Assembly (NCBI RefSeq): GCF_014193675.1
Contig: NZ_BLXZ01000003.1
Span: 310,001 to 374,000 of the forward strand
Length of the DNA stretch: 64,000 bases
DNA from: Geomonas limicola
GTDB taxonomy: Bacteria > Desulfobacterota > Desulfuromonadia > Geobacterales > Geobacteraceae
Direction of reading: 5' to 3'
Shown: in pieces, positions 50,500-60,808 of the stretch
Layout of the letters: every line of letters begins with the position of its first letter
Numbering within the stretch: the stretch's first letter is position 1
The notes under the pieces: generated by a model
Told to the model about the DNA's origin: nothing
The model's input: only the letters and a program-made list of their open reading frames with translations
Database searches by the model: none
Translations under genes and position numbers: made by a program

Positions 50500-50525
50500 A
50501 GCCTGCACCTGCAGGCTATTTTTTT
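50500..50525. terminator. Rho-independent terminator
   Basis: AGCCTGCA and TGCAGGCT form an 8-bp perfect stem followed by a run of T. It ends the small gene at 50303 and overlaps the end of the convergent sensor kinase gene. Confidence 0.85.
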
Positions 50526-53500
50526 GCCGCGTCCAGGTCGAGGCTACTCAGCAACTCCCGGAGTGCAGTGAGGGTGTAGGGCTTTTGCATGAATCCCGCC
50601 AGACGCTGCCCGGGGAACTTGCCGGTAACTTCCTGCTCGGTGAAACCGCTCGAGAGTACCACCCGCACGCCGGGGTCCAGCCGGACGAGCTCCCGGAAGG
50701 CCTCCTCACCGTTCAGGTTCGGCATGGTGAGGTCCATGAGCACCAGGGAGATCTCTTCCCCGTGAGCCTGGTAGCAGCTAAGCGCTTCCTCCCCGTCGGC
50801 CGCACAGATCACGGTAAAGCCCAGTTCGTGCAGCAGTTCCCGTCCCACCTCACGCACCGTTTTCTCGTCGTCCACCAAAAGCACCGTCCCGCTGCCGCGC
50901 CAGGTCGGCGAGACCTCGGCCTTTGCCTGTTCGCAGGCGCTCTGCCGGCTGGCCGGAAGGTAGATCCGGAACAAGGTCCCCCTCCCCGGCTCGCTTTTCA
51001 CCGCGATGGCACCCCGGTGGCCGCGCACGATGCCGAGGATGGCCGCCATCCCCAACCCTCGCCCGGTGAACTTGGTGGTGAAAAAGGGCTCGAAGATCCG
51101 CGCGAGCGTCTCGGGATCCATGCCGCACCCGGTGTCGTGTACCTCGAGGAAGTCGTAGAGGCCCGGCGGCAGGTCGTCGTTGAGCCAGGTACCGGCCAGG
51201 AGACTGCGGTCGCACTCGAGGCAGCCGGTTGCGATGGTGATCACCCCGTTGTGCTCTTCGATCGCTTCGGAGGCGTTGATGGCGAGATTCATCACGATCT
51301 GGCGCAACTGGGTGGCGTCCGCCACCAGGCAGGGGATCCCCTCGTCGAGCTCGAAACGCAGGGTCACCTTCTTGCTCAGGGAGACCTCGAGCATCGCGGT
51401 CATGTCCCTGATCAGCCGGTTCAGGTCGACGGCCTGCAGTACGAAGTGCCCCTTCCCCGAATAGGCGAGCATCTGGCGGGCCAGGTCGGCTGCCTCGTCG
51501 GAGGCGCGTTCGATCTGCTCCAGGTGATACTGTGCCGGGGAGTCGGGAGGGAGCCGGTGCAGGGCGAGGCTTGCATTCCCCATGATGGCCAAGAGGATGT
51601 TGTTGAAGTCGTGCGCGATCCCCCCCGCCAGCACCCCCAGGCTCTCCAGTTTCTGCACGTGCAGCATCTGCTGCTCCATCCTCAAGCGCTTTTCCTCCGC
51701 GCTTTTAAGCTCGCTCAAGTCGGTCACCGTGCCGACCATGGTGACCAGGTCTCCCCCGCCGCTCACCACGCGCCGGGCCGTCAGGTACCCCCAAAACAGC
51801 GAGCCGTCGGCGCGACGGTAGTGGCGCTCGGTGCTCAGGCATTCGGTGGCACCGGTGAAGAGCCGGTCGAGATGCTCCGCGGCAAGCTCCATCTGGTCCG
51901 CGCCGACCAGGGTGAGATAGTCGCTCCCCAGGAGCTGTTCCGGGGGAAGGCCCAGCATCTCCGCCATGCGCGGGTTGGCGAAGCGCACCACCCCCTGGTC
52001 GTCCAGTTGGATGATCCCCGCCTGGGTCACCTCGAAAAGTACCCGTAGGGTCCGCTCGCTCTCCTTGAGCGCCTCCGCCGCCTGCTGTTGCTCGAGCCTC
52101 GCGCGGTGCAGGTCTTCCTCCACCAGCTTGCGCTCGGTGACGTCGCGAATACTGCTCAGACAGGCCGGAAAGCCCCGGTACGCGATGATGCGTGCCGTCA
52201 CCTCGACGAGGCGGCGCTCGCCGTTTTTCAGCCGGTGTTCCGATTCGAAGACGGCACTGCCGGCAGCGAAGATCTGTTCCAGCCTCGTGAGCACCGGGAC
52301 CTCGCGGTTACTGCTCAAGTCGGCGAGGTTCAACTCGAGCAGTTCCTCACGACTCGAGCCGTACCAGCGCCAGGCAGTCTCGTTGGCGTCGAGGATCTTC
52401 CCACCGCGGTCCAGGACCAGCACCGAATCGCTCACGCTGTTCAAAAGCTCGGCCCGAATGGCAAGCTCCTGCTCGTGGAGCTTCTGCATCGTGATGTCCC
52501 GGTTGGAAATCCGGCGCCCCTGGTAGCTCCCGTTCAGAAAAACCGGCCTGCAGGCGTGATGGATCCAGCGCTGCGTACCGTCGCGCGCGACGATCCGGAA
52601 CTCGTGGGCACCCGCACACCCCTCCGGTTGCAGCCGGCTTTGCCGAACATGCCGTTCATAGGCCTCCCGGTCCTCGGGGTGCACCAGCCGAACCAGGAGT
52701 TCCGGGTCCTCCAGAAAGGAACCGGGGGGATAGCCGGTATGGTCCGCACAGGAAGGGGAAACGTACCTGAGTCCACCCAAGGAGTCGGTCCAGTACTCCC
52801 AGTCCTGGGTCCAATCGCAGATGGTCCGAAACTTCTCCTCGCTGGCCCGCAGTTCCTCCTCGTAGCGGCTCCGTTTCCGGAAGCCGGCGGCGATCCCGAC
52901 GCTCCCGGCGAGCCAGAGTGCCAGGTAGCCGGTTACCAGGTTGTTGCGGGTCTGGGCCTCGGAGGCGAGGTAGGGGGCGAGGGGGATGGCGATGGTGATC
53001 CCGCCGCGCACGTCGCCGGTACGGTACCCCTGGACCCCGTGGCAGGAGAGACAGGGCGGCAGGGTGGTGAAGCGTGAGATGTAACGCAGGTAGGGCTGGC
53101 CGTTGATGCGGGAGAGCTGGGTTCGCTCGGTCGCCCCCTCGTGGATGAAGGCGTCCAGTGCCACCCGCTCCCAGTCGTCGGGGGCGTTGGCCGGGTTGAG
53201 CGGCCGGTCGCTGACCAGCTTGCTGATCACCGGGGTGGCGGAAGAGTGCCGGATTGCCTCGAACACCATGCGGGTCATGTAGGCGGGGTTGACCAGGGTG
53301 AGCTGCTGGCCGTCCTCGGTGCGCAGGTCGCGGCGGGGCGTCGTCAGGTAGGGGTTGGGGGCGACCTTGTCGGCCGGCGCATACACCCCGCCCAGCCGGG
53401 CCGCCCACCCGCGGTAGAACTGGTTCAAGAGAAAGTAGTTACGCGCCTCGCTCTCGGCCTCTTTCAGGGTGTCCCGGTGGTGGTAGTAGAGTGTCGTCAG

Positions 53501-53626
53501 GGTGAGCGCCACCATGAAGGCGGTCCAGGCGGCGACGTAGCCGATCCCGTAGCGGGTCAGCGAAGCGGCACATTTCCTGATGCGGGATATTTTCCCGGCC
53601 CGGGAGGCCGGTGGAGAAATGGACAA
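50516..53626 (-). CDS. Hybrid sensor kinase with periplasmic heme-type (DUF3365-like) domain and multiple PAS
   Basis: The 1036-residue protein is read from a TTG at 53626 (GAGGTG 5 nt upstream); a GTG 15 codons upstream is possible but lacks a site. Order: membrane segment (about 26-47), periplasmic domain of DUF3365/Tll0287 type with a single CLSCH (192-196) that fits covalent heme binding, second membrane segment (about 232-250), PAS domains (about 260-385, 390-500, 520-640), a HisKA His in LGVLAGGIAHDFNNILL, HATPase (GTGLGMA-type HTTKFTGRGLGMA), and a receiver with the Asp in VLMDLTMPNLNGEEAF and QKPYTLTALREL. It could sense redox state or a gas through the heme. No neighbouring regulator. 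Confidence 0.87.
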   Translation of the reverse strand: MSISPPASRAGKISRIRKCAASLTRYGIGYVAAWTAFMVALTLTTLYYHHRDTLKEAESEARNYFLLNQFYRGWAARLGGVYAPADKVAPNPYLTTPRRDLRTEDGQQLTLVNPAYMTRMVFEAIRHSSATPVISKLVSDRPLNPANAPDDWERVALDAFIHEGATERTQLSRINGQPYLRYISRFTTLPPCLSCHGVQGYRTGDVRGGITIAIPLAPYLASEAQTRNNLVTGYLALWLAGSVGIAAGFRKRSRYEEELRASEEKFRTICDWTQDWEYWTDSLGGLRYVSPSCADHTGYPPGSFLEDPELLVRLVHPEDREAYERHVRQSRLQPEGCAGAHEFRIVARDGTQRWIHHACRPVFLNGSYQGRRISNRDITMQKLHEQELAIRAELLNSVSDSVLVLDRGGKILDANETAWRWYGSSREELLELNLADLSSNREVPVLTRLEQIFAAGSAVFESEHRLKNGERRLVEVTARIIAYRGFPACLSSIRDVTERKLVEEDLHRARLEQQQAAEALKESERTLRVLFEVTQAGIIQLDDQGVVRFANPRMAEMLGLPPEQLLGSDYLTLVGADQMELAAEHLDRLFTGATECLSTERHYRRADGSLFWGYLTARRVVSGGGDLVTMVGTVTDLSELKSAEEKRLRMEQQMLHVQKLESLGVLAGGIAHDFNNILLAIMGNASLALHRLPPDSPAQYHLEQIERASDEAADLARQMLAYSGKGHFVLQAVDLNRLIRDMTAMLEVSLSKKVTLRFELDEGIPCLVADATQLRQIVMNLAINASEAIEEHNGVITIATGCLECDRSLLAGTWLNDDLPPGLYDFLEVHDTGCGMDPETLARIFEPFFTTKFTGRGLGMAAILGIVRGHRGAIAVKSEPGRGTLFRIYLPASRQSACEQAKAEVSPTWRGSGTVLLVDDEKTVREVGRELLHELGFTVICAADGEEALSCYQAHGEEISLVLMDLTMPNLNGEEAFRELVRLDPGVRVVLSSGFTEQEVTGKFPGQRLAGFMQKPYTLTALRELLSSLDLDAAKK

Positions 53627-53836
53627 CTGAGCACCTCGATTCCGTGGAGAGGATCGCCTGTGACATACCACGTATCGGGCTGCAAGTGAAAATATTTTAG
53701 ATTTTTGTGGTGAAGATCAGTAAAGGCTGGCGCACAGGGAGGCCCATCGCTCGGTGCCGGGGGAACCGGGCACCCGGCGAGCGCCAGCCAGGATCAGCGG
53801 GAGTGCAGCCGTTGTTGACCGCCTCCCTTATCCGGT

Positions 53837-53865
53837 TAATACATTAACAAATCCTTACTATAGCA
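53837..53865 (+). promoter_or_regulatory. Candidate sigma70 promoter of the glycosyltransferase
   Basis: TTAATA, a 17-nt spacer and TATAGC lie in an AT-rich leader before the glycosyltransferase. A palindrome TACCTGG (53946-53952)/CCAGGTA (53979-53985) follows. The remaining part of 53627-54042 has no gene. Confidence 0.4.
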
Positions 53866-54042
53866 ATGACGCCAGGATCAGCAACTGCCCCGCCCCCGAA
53901 ACTGGCGGCCTCACCCCTTTTTTTTCCGGCCAAGGCTGTTAACATTACCTGGTTGAATGAATTTAATCACATTAAATACCAGGTACTGTTACTAGTTAAT
54001 GAAACTCCCACCGCGTTTTCCCCGACCAGGAGCCTCCAGACC

Positions 54043-55170
54043 ATGCACGAATCCATCGTCGTCTTCTCGCACCTGCGCTGGGACTTCGTCTATCAGCGCC
54101 CCCAACACCTCCTGGCCCGCATGGCCAAATGCCGACCGATCATCTTCATCGAAGAGCCGATCCACCGCGAAACGAGCCACGCCGAATTCGAGCTGAGCCG
54201 GCCGGAGCCGGGAGTCCTGGTCTGCAAGCCGGTCACCCCCAGTTCGCAGGCCGGCTTTCATGACGACCAGATCCCCTGGATCGCGCAGCTGCTGCAGGAA
54301 CTATTGGCAAATGAGGGGATCAGTCGCTACCTCGCCTGGTTCTACACCCCGATGGCGCTGCCGCTGTTGCGTCACTTGAAGCCGCAGCTGGTGGTCTACG
54401 ACTGCATGGACGAACTCTCCGGGTTCCTCAAGGCCCCGCGGCAAATCACCCAGCGCGAGGCCGCCCTCCTGAAGACGGCCCACCTGGTGTTCACCGGCGG
54501 CCGGAGCCTCTACGAGGCGAAGAAAGGGTTGCACCCCGCCGTGCACTGTTTCCCCAGCAGTGTCGATGCCGCGCACTTCGCCCGGGCTCTGGATCCGAGC
54601 CTGGACCACCCGCTGCAGCGCCCCCTGCCCCGCCCCCGTCTGGGGTTCTATGGCGTCCTGGACGAGCGGCTCGACCTCGCGCTGGTGCACGCCCTGGCCA
54701 CCACGCACCCGGCCTGGCAGATCGTCCTGGTGGGCCCGGTGGTCAAGATCGCCCCGGAGACGCTCCCCAAGGCCCCCAACATCCACTACTACGGGAAAAA
54801 GGAGTACGCCGAACTCCCCGCCTTTCTCTCCGGCTGGGACGTCTGCATCCTCCCCTTTGCGCTCAACGAGGCGACCCGTTTCATAAGCCCCACCAAGACC
54901 CTCGAATACATGGCTGCCGAAAAACCGGTGGTGAGCACCCCGATCGCCGACGTGGTACGCCCCTACAGTGATGTCGTCTTCATCGGCCGTACCATCGCCG
55001 AGTTCATCAAGGAGTGCGAGCAGGCGCTCAGGCAGGACGACGAGCAGAAGCGTCGCATGGTGGCCGGCATGCGCCGCATCCTCGCCAGTACCTCCTGGGA
55101 CAGCACCGTGGAGGCGATGAACACCCTGATACGGGAAGCGCTTGACAAAAAAACCACCCGGCAGCGTTGA
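54043..55170 (+). CDS. Glycosyltransferase family 1-like protein
   Basis: The 375-residue protein starts MHESIVVFSHLRWDFVYQRPQHLLARMAKC at 54043 (AGGAG upstream). The N-terminal half is a Rossmann-like domain with YDCMDELSGF, and the C-terminal half has the GT4/GT1-like donor motif: RLGFYGVLDERLDLALVHA, PAWQIVLVGPVVKI, PNIHYYGKKEYAELPAFL, and FISPTKTLEYMAAEKPVVSTPI. The E in TKTLEYMAA is the typical E of the EX7E motif. It is probably for envelope sugars. It is monocistronic, followed by a strong terminator. Confidence 0.87.
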   Translation: MHESIVVFSHLRWDFVYQRPQHLLARMAKCRPIIFIEEPIHRETSHAEFELSRPEPGVLVCKPVTPSSQAGFHDDQIPWIAQLLQELLANEGISRYLAWFYTPMALPLLRHLKPQLVVYDCMDELSGFLKAPRQITQREAALLKTAHLVFTGGRSLYEAKKGLHPAVHCFPSSVDAAHFARALDPSLDHPLQRPLPRPRLGFYGVLDERLDLALVHALATTHPAWQIVLVGPVVKIAPETLPKAPNIHYYGKKEYAELPAFLSGWDVCILPFALNEATRFISPTKTLEYMAAEKPVVSTPIADVVRPYSDVVFIGRTIAEFIKECEQALRQDDEQKRRMVAGMRRILASTSWDSTVEAMNTLIREALDKKTTRQR

Positions 55171-55194
55171 CGATAAGTACCCACCAAAGAACCA

Positions 55195-55220
55195 GAAAAA
55201 GCCCCGTTCGGGGCTTTTTT
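55195..55220. terminator. Rho-independent terminator
   Basis: AAAAAGCCCCG and CGGGGCTTTTTT form the stem around TT. It serves the glycosyltransferase and the convergent gal operon. Confidence 0.92.
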
Positions 55221-55257
55221 CGTTGCCAGGGTTCGGCGATTTGCCCAGTCGTGGGCG

Positions 55258-57450
55258 CTACGGAAAACAGGGGAGCGCCGCGTCCCTGAAGTAGCGCAAG
55301 AGCGCGTCCTCCAGGTCGGGGAGCGCGGCGCCGCGTACACTGACAAGCGGGACGAACGCGGGACGCGGCGCAGGGAACTGGAAGCTTGCCGCGAGCTGGG
55401 GGAGGATCCCTTCCGGGTCGAGTCCTGCCAGGGCCGCGACCCGGCGGGCGAAGTCGGCCCAGCTCACCGTCCCCCGGTTGGACAGGTGCCAGATGCCCCG
55501 TTCCCGGTCCAGCAGCAGGTCGAGACTCGCACTCACCAGGTCGGGGACGTAGGTGGGGGAGACGTAGAGATCGCTTGCCGCAGCGACTGGCTGTCCGCGA
55601 CGCAGCTCGCGCAGCGTGGCCGTGACGAAGTTGTAGTCGTCCCAGGGGCCGAAAAAGGCGCTGGTCCTTACCACCAGCGCCTTAGGGTGGAGTGCGAGCA
55701 CCCGTCGTTCCGCCTCCGCCTTGCTGTGACCGTAGGTGTTAAGGGGCGCCACGGGGTCATCTTCGTGGTAGGGGGATCCCTTCTCGCCGTTGAACACCAT
55801 ATCCGAAGAGAAGGTGAGCAGCGCCACCCCACGCCTATCGCACTCCGCCGCCAAAAGCGCGGGGCCGGCAGTGTTCTCGCGGTAGCAGTTCTCCTGGTCC
55901 GACTCGGCCTGGTCGATACGCACGAACCCCGCGCCGTTCACCACGGCCCAGGGGCGGAAGCGGTCCAGGGCCTCGGCAACCGACTCGGGAGAGGCGATGT
56001 CCAGCTCCTGGCGGCACAGCAGCCGGTAGTGGATGCCGCGCTGCTGGCAGAGCCGGGCGAAAGCCTGTCCCAGGGTTCCGGTCTTGCCGGTGATCAGGAC
56101 CCCGCAGGCTGCCGCAGCGTCGAAGTGGCGCGGCAGCCACCCGGCGGGGCGGCACTCGGGGAGAAAGCGCTCCGGGCGGCGCCACCATCCCGGCGCGGCG
56201 AGGCAGGGATCGCTGAGCCTGCCGGTCAGCACGAGCTCCCGCAAGGCGGCACCGATGGCGGTGCGGCGCGGCCGGGGCCCCCGGATGTCGAAGGCCCCCG
56301 GCTCGTAGAAGCCGGCCTGCCGGGTGAACAGCGAATTCCAGTCGAACGAGCCGAGCAGGGCCCAGCTGGTCACCGCCTCGAGCGCCACCCCCCGGCGCCG
56401 CAGGGTTATTGCGGCCTGCCATGCCTCGTTAAGCCAGCGCAGCTGTTCCTCGCGGCTCGAGCCCAGGTGCACCTCGGTGATGGCCAGCGTCCTGCCGTAG
56501 CGCGCCCATACCTCGCCCAGGTGTTCCTCGTGCCCCACGATCCCCTCGGGCCGGACCCGGACCGCCTCCACGTCGGCGTAGCGGTCCCGGCCGTTGCCCC
56601 CCCTCAGCCACTCCGGGTAGCGCTCCAGGCGGTGATCCAGGAACCGGTCGCTGGTCAGGTAGTAGTTCACCCCGATGACGTCAGGGGGACAGGGGTACTC
56701 GCAGAGTTCGTTCAGCTCCGCCGGGGTCGCGCCGTGCAGTTCCAGCCACCACCTGAGCGGGTGCTGCTGGGTCACCCTGCCGCAGAGCAGGTCATAGCTG
56801 AGCCAGCGCCGGTAGTTTTCGAATTCGGCCTGGTAACCAAGGCGCCCGGTGGCGAAGGTGCGGCCCAGGTCCTCCGTGGTGACCAGCCTGGCCTGCGGGT
56901 TCACCAGGCGGATCGCGCGCATGGCGCGGGCTATGGCGCGACACTGCACGAGCAGGGCACGCACGAAGCTCAGGTCGTCTGTGGCGTGGGGGTACCAGTG
57001 TCCGTAGAGGGCGCTGAAACGGGCGGTGGTGAGCGGTTCGTTGATGGGGGTGTAGGCGGAGATCCAGGGGTAACGGCGGGCTACCTGGGCGGCGAAGCGG
57101 GCGAGTTTTCCGGGGAAACCGGCATCGAGCAGGCTCGTGTAGCACGGGCCGCTGCCGTGGTGCAGCAGTCCCGCGATCGGTTCGATCCCCAGCTCCCTGA
57201 GCCTTGTCAGGCGTTCATCGCACCAGGACCAGTCGGTCTCGTCCGCGGCGCGCGGCGCCACCAACTCCCAGAGTACCGGGTAGCGCAGTGTCTTGATCCC
57301 GAGCCCCGCGATGAGATCGAGATCTCCCGGGCGGGAGAGATGGCCGCTTAAGGCCAGCTGGTTTTGGTAGCTGTCCCGCACGCGGTTCACGGTGCATTCT
57401 ATGCCGCCCCACAATGCGGGGAATTCGGGCAAGTTGCTGCGGGCTTCCAT
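55258..57450 (-). CDS. GH1-like glycosidase fused to an RmlD-like reductase
   Basis: The 730-residue protein starts MEARSNLPEFPALWGGIECTV at 57450 (GAGGTG 5 nt upstream). Residues 1-420 are a GH1-like TIM barrel: acid/base NEP (137-139 in YTPINEP) and a nucleophile-like ITE (E326 in LAITEVHLG). Residues about 450-725 are a dTDP-4-dehydrorhamnose reductase-like SDR: TGKTGTLG nucleotide motif near 454-461 and catalytic YGHSK (TYGHSKAEAERRV). It is the last gene of the gal operon. Its function may be to hydrolyse a glycoside and reduce a nucleotide sugar, or the first part may only bind sugar. The coupling is unusual and I infer no reaction. Confidence 0.85.
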   Translation of the reverse strand: MEARSNLPEFPALWGGIECTVNRVRDSYQNQLALSGHLSRPGDLDLIAGLGIKTLRYPVLWELVAPRAADETDWSWCDERLTRLRELGIEPIAGLLHHGSGPCYTSLLDAGFPGKLARFAAQVARRYPWISAYTPINEPLTTARFSALYGHWYPHATDDLSFVRALLVQCRAIARAMRAIRLVNPQARLVTTEDLGRTFATGRLGYQAEFENYRRWLSYDLLCGRVTQQHPLRWWLELHGATPAELNELCEYPCPPDVIGVNYYLTSDRFLDHRLERYPEWLRGGNGRDRYADVEAVRVRPEGIVGHEEHLGEVWARYGRTLAITEVHLGSSREEQLRWLNEAWQAAITLRRRGVALEAVTSWALLGSFDWNSLFTRQAGFYEPGAFDIRGPRPRRTAIGAALRELVLTGRLSDPCLAAPGWWRRPERFLPECRPAGWLPRHFDAAAACGVLITGKTGTLGQAFARLCQQRGIHYRLLCRQELDIASPESVAEALDRFRPWAVVNGAGFVRIDQAESDQENCYRENTAGPALLAAECDRRGVALLTFSSDMVFNGEKGSPYHEDDPVAPLNTYGHSKAEAERRVLALHPKALVVRTSAFFGPWDDYNFVTATLRELRRGQPVAAASDLYVSPTYVPDLVSASLDLLLDRERGIWHLSNRGTVSWADFARRVAALAGLDPEGILPQLAASFQFPAPRPAFVPLVSVRGAALPDLEDALLRYFRDAALPCFP

Positions 57451-57466
57451 GACCACCTCGCGGAAA

Positions 57467-58552
57467 CTACCGGCGGGGAACCAGCAGGGTCCCCAGTTGC
57501 CCCTTCTCGCGGTACCGGGCCAGTACCAGCTCGCCCAGTTCCGCCCCCCTCCCCTCCCGGACCAGCGCGACACAGGCGCCGCCGAAGCCGGCTCCGGTGA
57601 GCCGGGCGCCGAATACCTCCTGCTCCCCCTGCAGCAGCTGCACCAGAAGGTTCAGCGGGGGAATGGAAACCTCGAAGTCGTCCCTCAGGCTTCTGTGCGA
57701 GAAGTTCATCAGCTCGCCGAAGCGCCGCGCGTCCACCCCCTGAGCCGCCTCGAGGACGCGCAGGTTCTCGGTGACCACGTGTCGGGCGCGCCTTTCGAGT
57801 TCTTCGGGGAGTGCCGCCAGTTGGGCCGGATCCTGAACGTCCCTGAGCGCCGGCACCCCGAGGAGCCGGGCGGCCTCCTCGCACTGGCGGCGCCGCTCGT
57901 TGTAGCCGCTCTCCTCGAGCCGGCGCGGCACGCCGCTGTCCAAAACCAGCAGCTCGGCCCCTTGGGGGAGCGGCAAGAGCCTGCGCTCCAGGGTCCGGGT
58001 ATCGAGAAAGAGCATGTGGTGCTCGTCGGCGAGGCTTGAGGCCATCTGGTCCATGATCCCGCAGTTGACCCCCGCGTACTCGATCTCCGCTTTTTGGGCC
58101 AACTGGGCTACCCGCACGTCGTCCAACTCCAGCCGGAAGAGTTCGCGCAGTGCACGCAGTACGGCCACCTCGAGCGCCGCCGAACTGGAGAGCCCGGACC
58201 CCATGGGGACCTGGGAGTCTACCTTCATGAGCACCGGCGGGATCCCGGCACCGCCGTCGCGCAAAAGACGCAGGCAGCCGTGCAGGTAGGCGGCGAAACC
58301 GGGAGGGACCGCCCCGGCCGGCTCGCAGTCGACCCGCTGCCCCAGGTCCTCGGCGACGAAATGATCCAGGCGGTCGGGGCTCACCGCGATCTCCACCCGG
58401 GTCGTTTGCGGGATGGCACAGGGGAGTACGAAACCGTCGTTGTAGTCGGTATGCTCGCCGAGCAGGTTCACCCGTCCCGGGGCCTGGGCGACGGCCTGCG
58501 GGGTGACGCCGAAGAGTTCCAGAAAGGATCGAGGCATGGGACGCAGCTCCAT
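57467..58552 (-). CDS. galK: Galactokinase
   Basis: The 361-residue protein has the galactokinase signature [19 protein letters not shown], the GHMP motif [15 protein letters not shown], and the C-terminal [14 protein letters not shown]. It phosphorylates galactose at C1. It starts 3 nt after the stop of the M24 gene, so the two are coupled; the fusion gene starts 16 nt after its stop. Confidence 0.96.
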   Translation of the reverse strand: MELRPMPRSFLELFGVTPQAVAQAPGRVNLLGEHTDYNDGFVLPCAIPQTTRVEIAVSPDRLDHFVAEDLGQRVDCEPAGAVPPGFAAYLHGCLRLLRDGGAGIPPVLMKVDSQVPMGSGLSSSAALEVAVLRALRELFRLELDDVRVAQLAQKAEIEYAGVNCGIMDQMASSLADEHHMLFLDTRTLERRLLPLPQGAELLVLDSGVPRRLEESGYNERRRQCEEAARLLGVPALRDVQDPAQLAALPEELERRARHVVTENLRVLEAAQGVDARRFGELMNFSHRSLRDDFEVSIPPLNLLVQLLQGEQEVFGARLTGAGFGGACVALVREGRGAELGELVLARYREKGQLGTLLVPRR

Positions 58553-58555
58553 GGC

Positions 58556-59643
58556 CTAGCGTTCCAGCACCTGGGGCCGGGGGGTGCCGGCCACCGGCGC
58601 CGTGGGCCAGGCGGGGTCGAGGGTGAGGTTTTCCAGGCCGCTCTCGGTGATGAGGAGGGTGTCCTCGACCTTGGCACCGACGAGGCTCGGGTTCCAGGCC
58701 ACCGCGCTGCCGACGGCGAGGGTCGCGCAGCTGTCGGGGGTGGCGATCACCTCGCGGGAGAGGTAGCCGGTGCTCCCCCCCTGGTGGTGTTCCCGGATCG
58801 CCTCGGGGTGCCCGAGCGCCGCGTACCCCTTGGCGAGTTCCCCGTACACGGTGCGCAGCCGGGTGCCGGGGCGCGAGAGCTCGAGGGCGCGCGCCTCCAC
58901 CTGCTGGACCAGGCGGTGCCGCTCCAGGCTCGCCGCCGGGAGTGCCCCGAAGCTTACGAAGCGGGTGAGGTTCGCCCAGAGCCCGAAGCCCCGGGCACAG
59001 AAGACCAGCATCGCCTGGCGTCCCAGGGGGGCGCTGGTCGGCATCGGGTGGCGGTAGAGCTCGAGGCGCCGCTCGCCGGCCGCCATGACCAGCCCCGGTT
59101 CGAGCCCCCGCCGCAAAAGCGCCTGTGCCCCCGCCCCCGCCAGATCCAGTTCGCTCCACTCGGGGCGCGCCAGGTTCAGGACCTCGGTCATGGCGAGCGC
59201 CGCCTGGCGCCCCACCTCCCGGTAACGCTCCTGCTCCACCGGCAAGAGGCTCCACCTGGCATGCAGCAGTTCCTCGGGGAGCGGGTCCTCTCCCGGCACC
59301 GGCCGGTCCGAAAAGACCCGGCACCCCTGGGTCAGCTCGCGCACCAGCGCCTCGCGCGCCTCGTGGTAGGCCCACGGTATCGGGCGGACCGGGAACCCCA
59401 CCGGGAGCTCCTCGTCCATAAGGCGCGCCGCCTCGATCTCGTCGGTGACCACGCAGGCCCCCTGGGGGGTCACCAGCACCTCGGCGATTCCCGTCTCCGC
59501 GGTCAGCAGCACCGCGCTGGAGCCGCCGGCAGTGATCCAGGCAAACCAGTCGATGCCGCGCAGGCGCGCCGTCCCCCCCTCGCCGATAGCCCGCTGCACG
59601 CAGCTGACCTTGTCCTGAACCTCCTGGTGCCGCGAGGGCCCGC

Positions 59644-59647
<4 letters not shown>
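58556..59647 (-). CDS. M24-family protein lacking metal ligands
   Basis: The 363-residue protein has the two-domain layout of the creatinase/Xaa-Pro dipeptidase (M24) family: an N-terminal domain (1-140) and a C-terminal pita-bread domain with LELYRHPMP, MLVFCARGFGLWANLTRF and EHHQGGSTGYLSRE. In active members the first metal Asp lies in DxGxxxxGYxxDxTR; here it reads CARGFGLWANLTR, so both Asp are lost, though a His (HHQGG) remains. It is probably non-catalytic or binds metal differently. It lies between galT and galK, overlaps the galT stop by 4 nt and is thus co-translated. Confidence 0.75.
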
Positions 59648-60729
<1,082 letters not shown>

Positions 60730-60808
60730 ACGACCTCCGGGTCCCGGCCGGCAAAAGCCGGCGGGAGAAGGCTAAGCATCCGTTGTCGTGGGGATTATCC
60801 ATCGTGGA

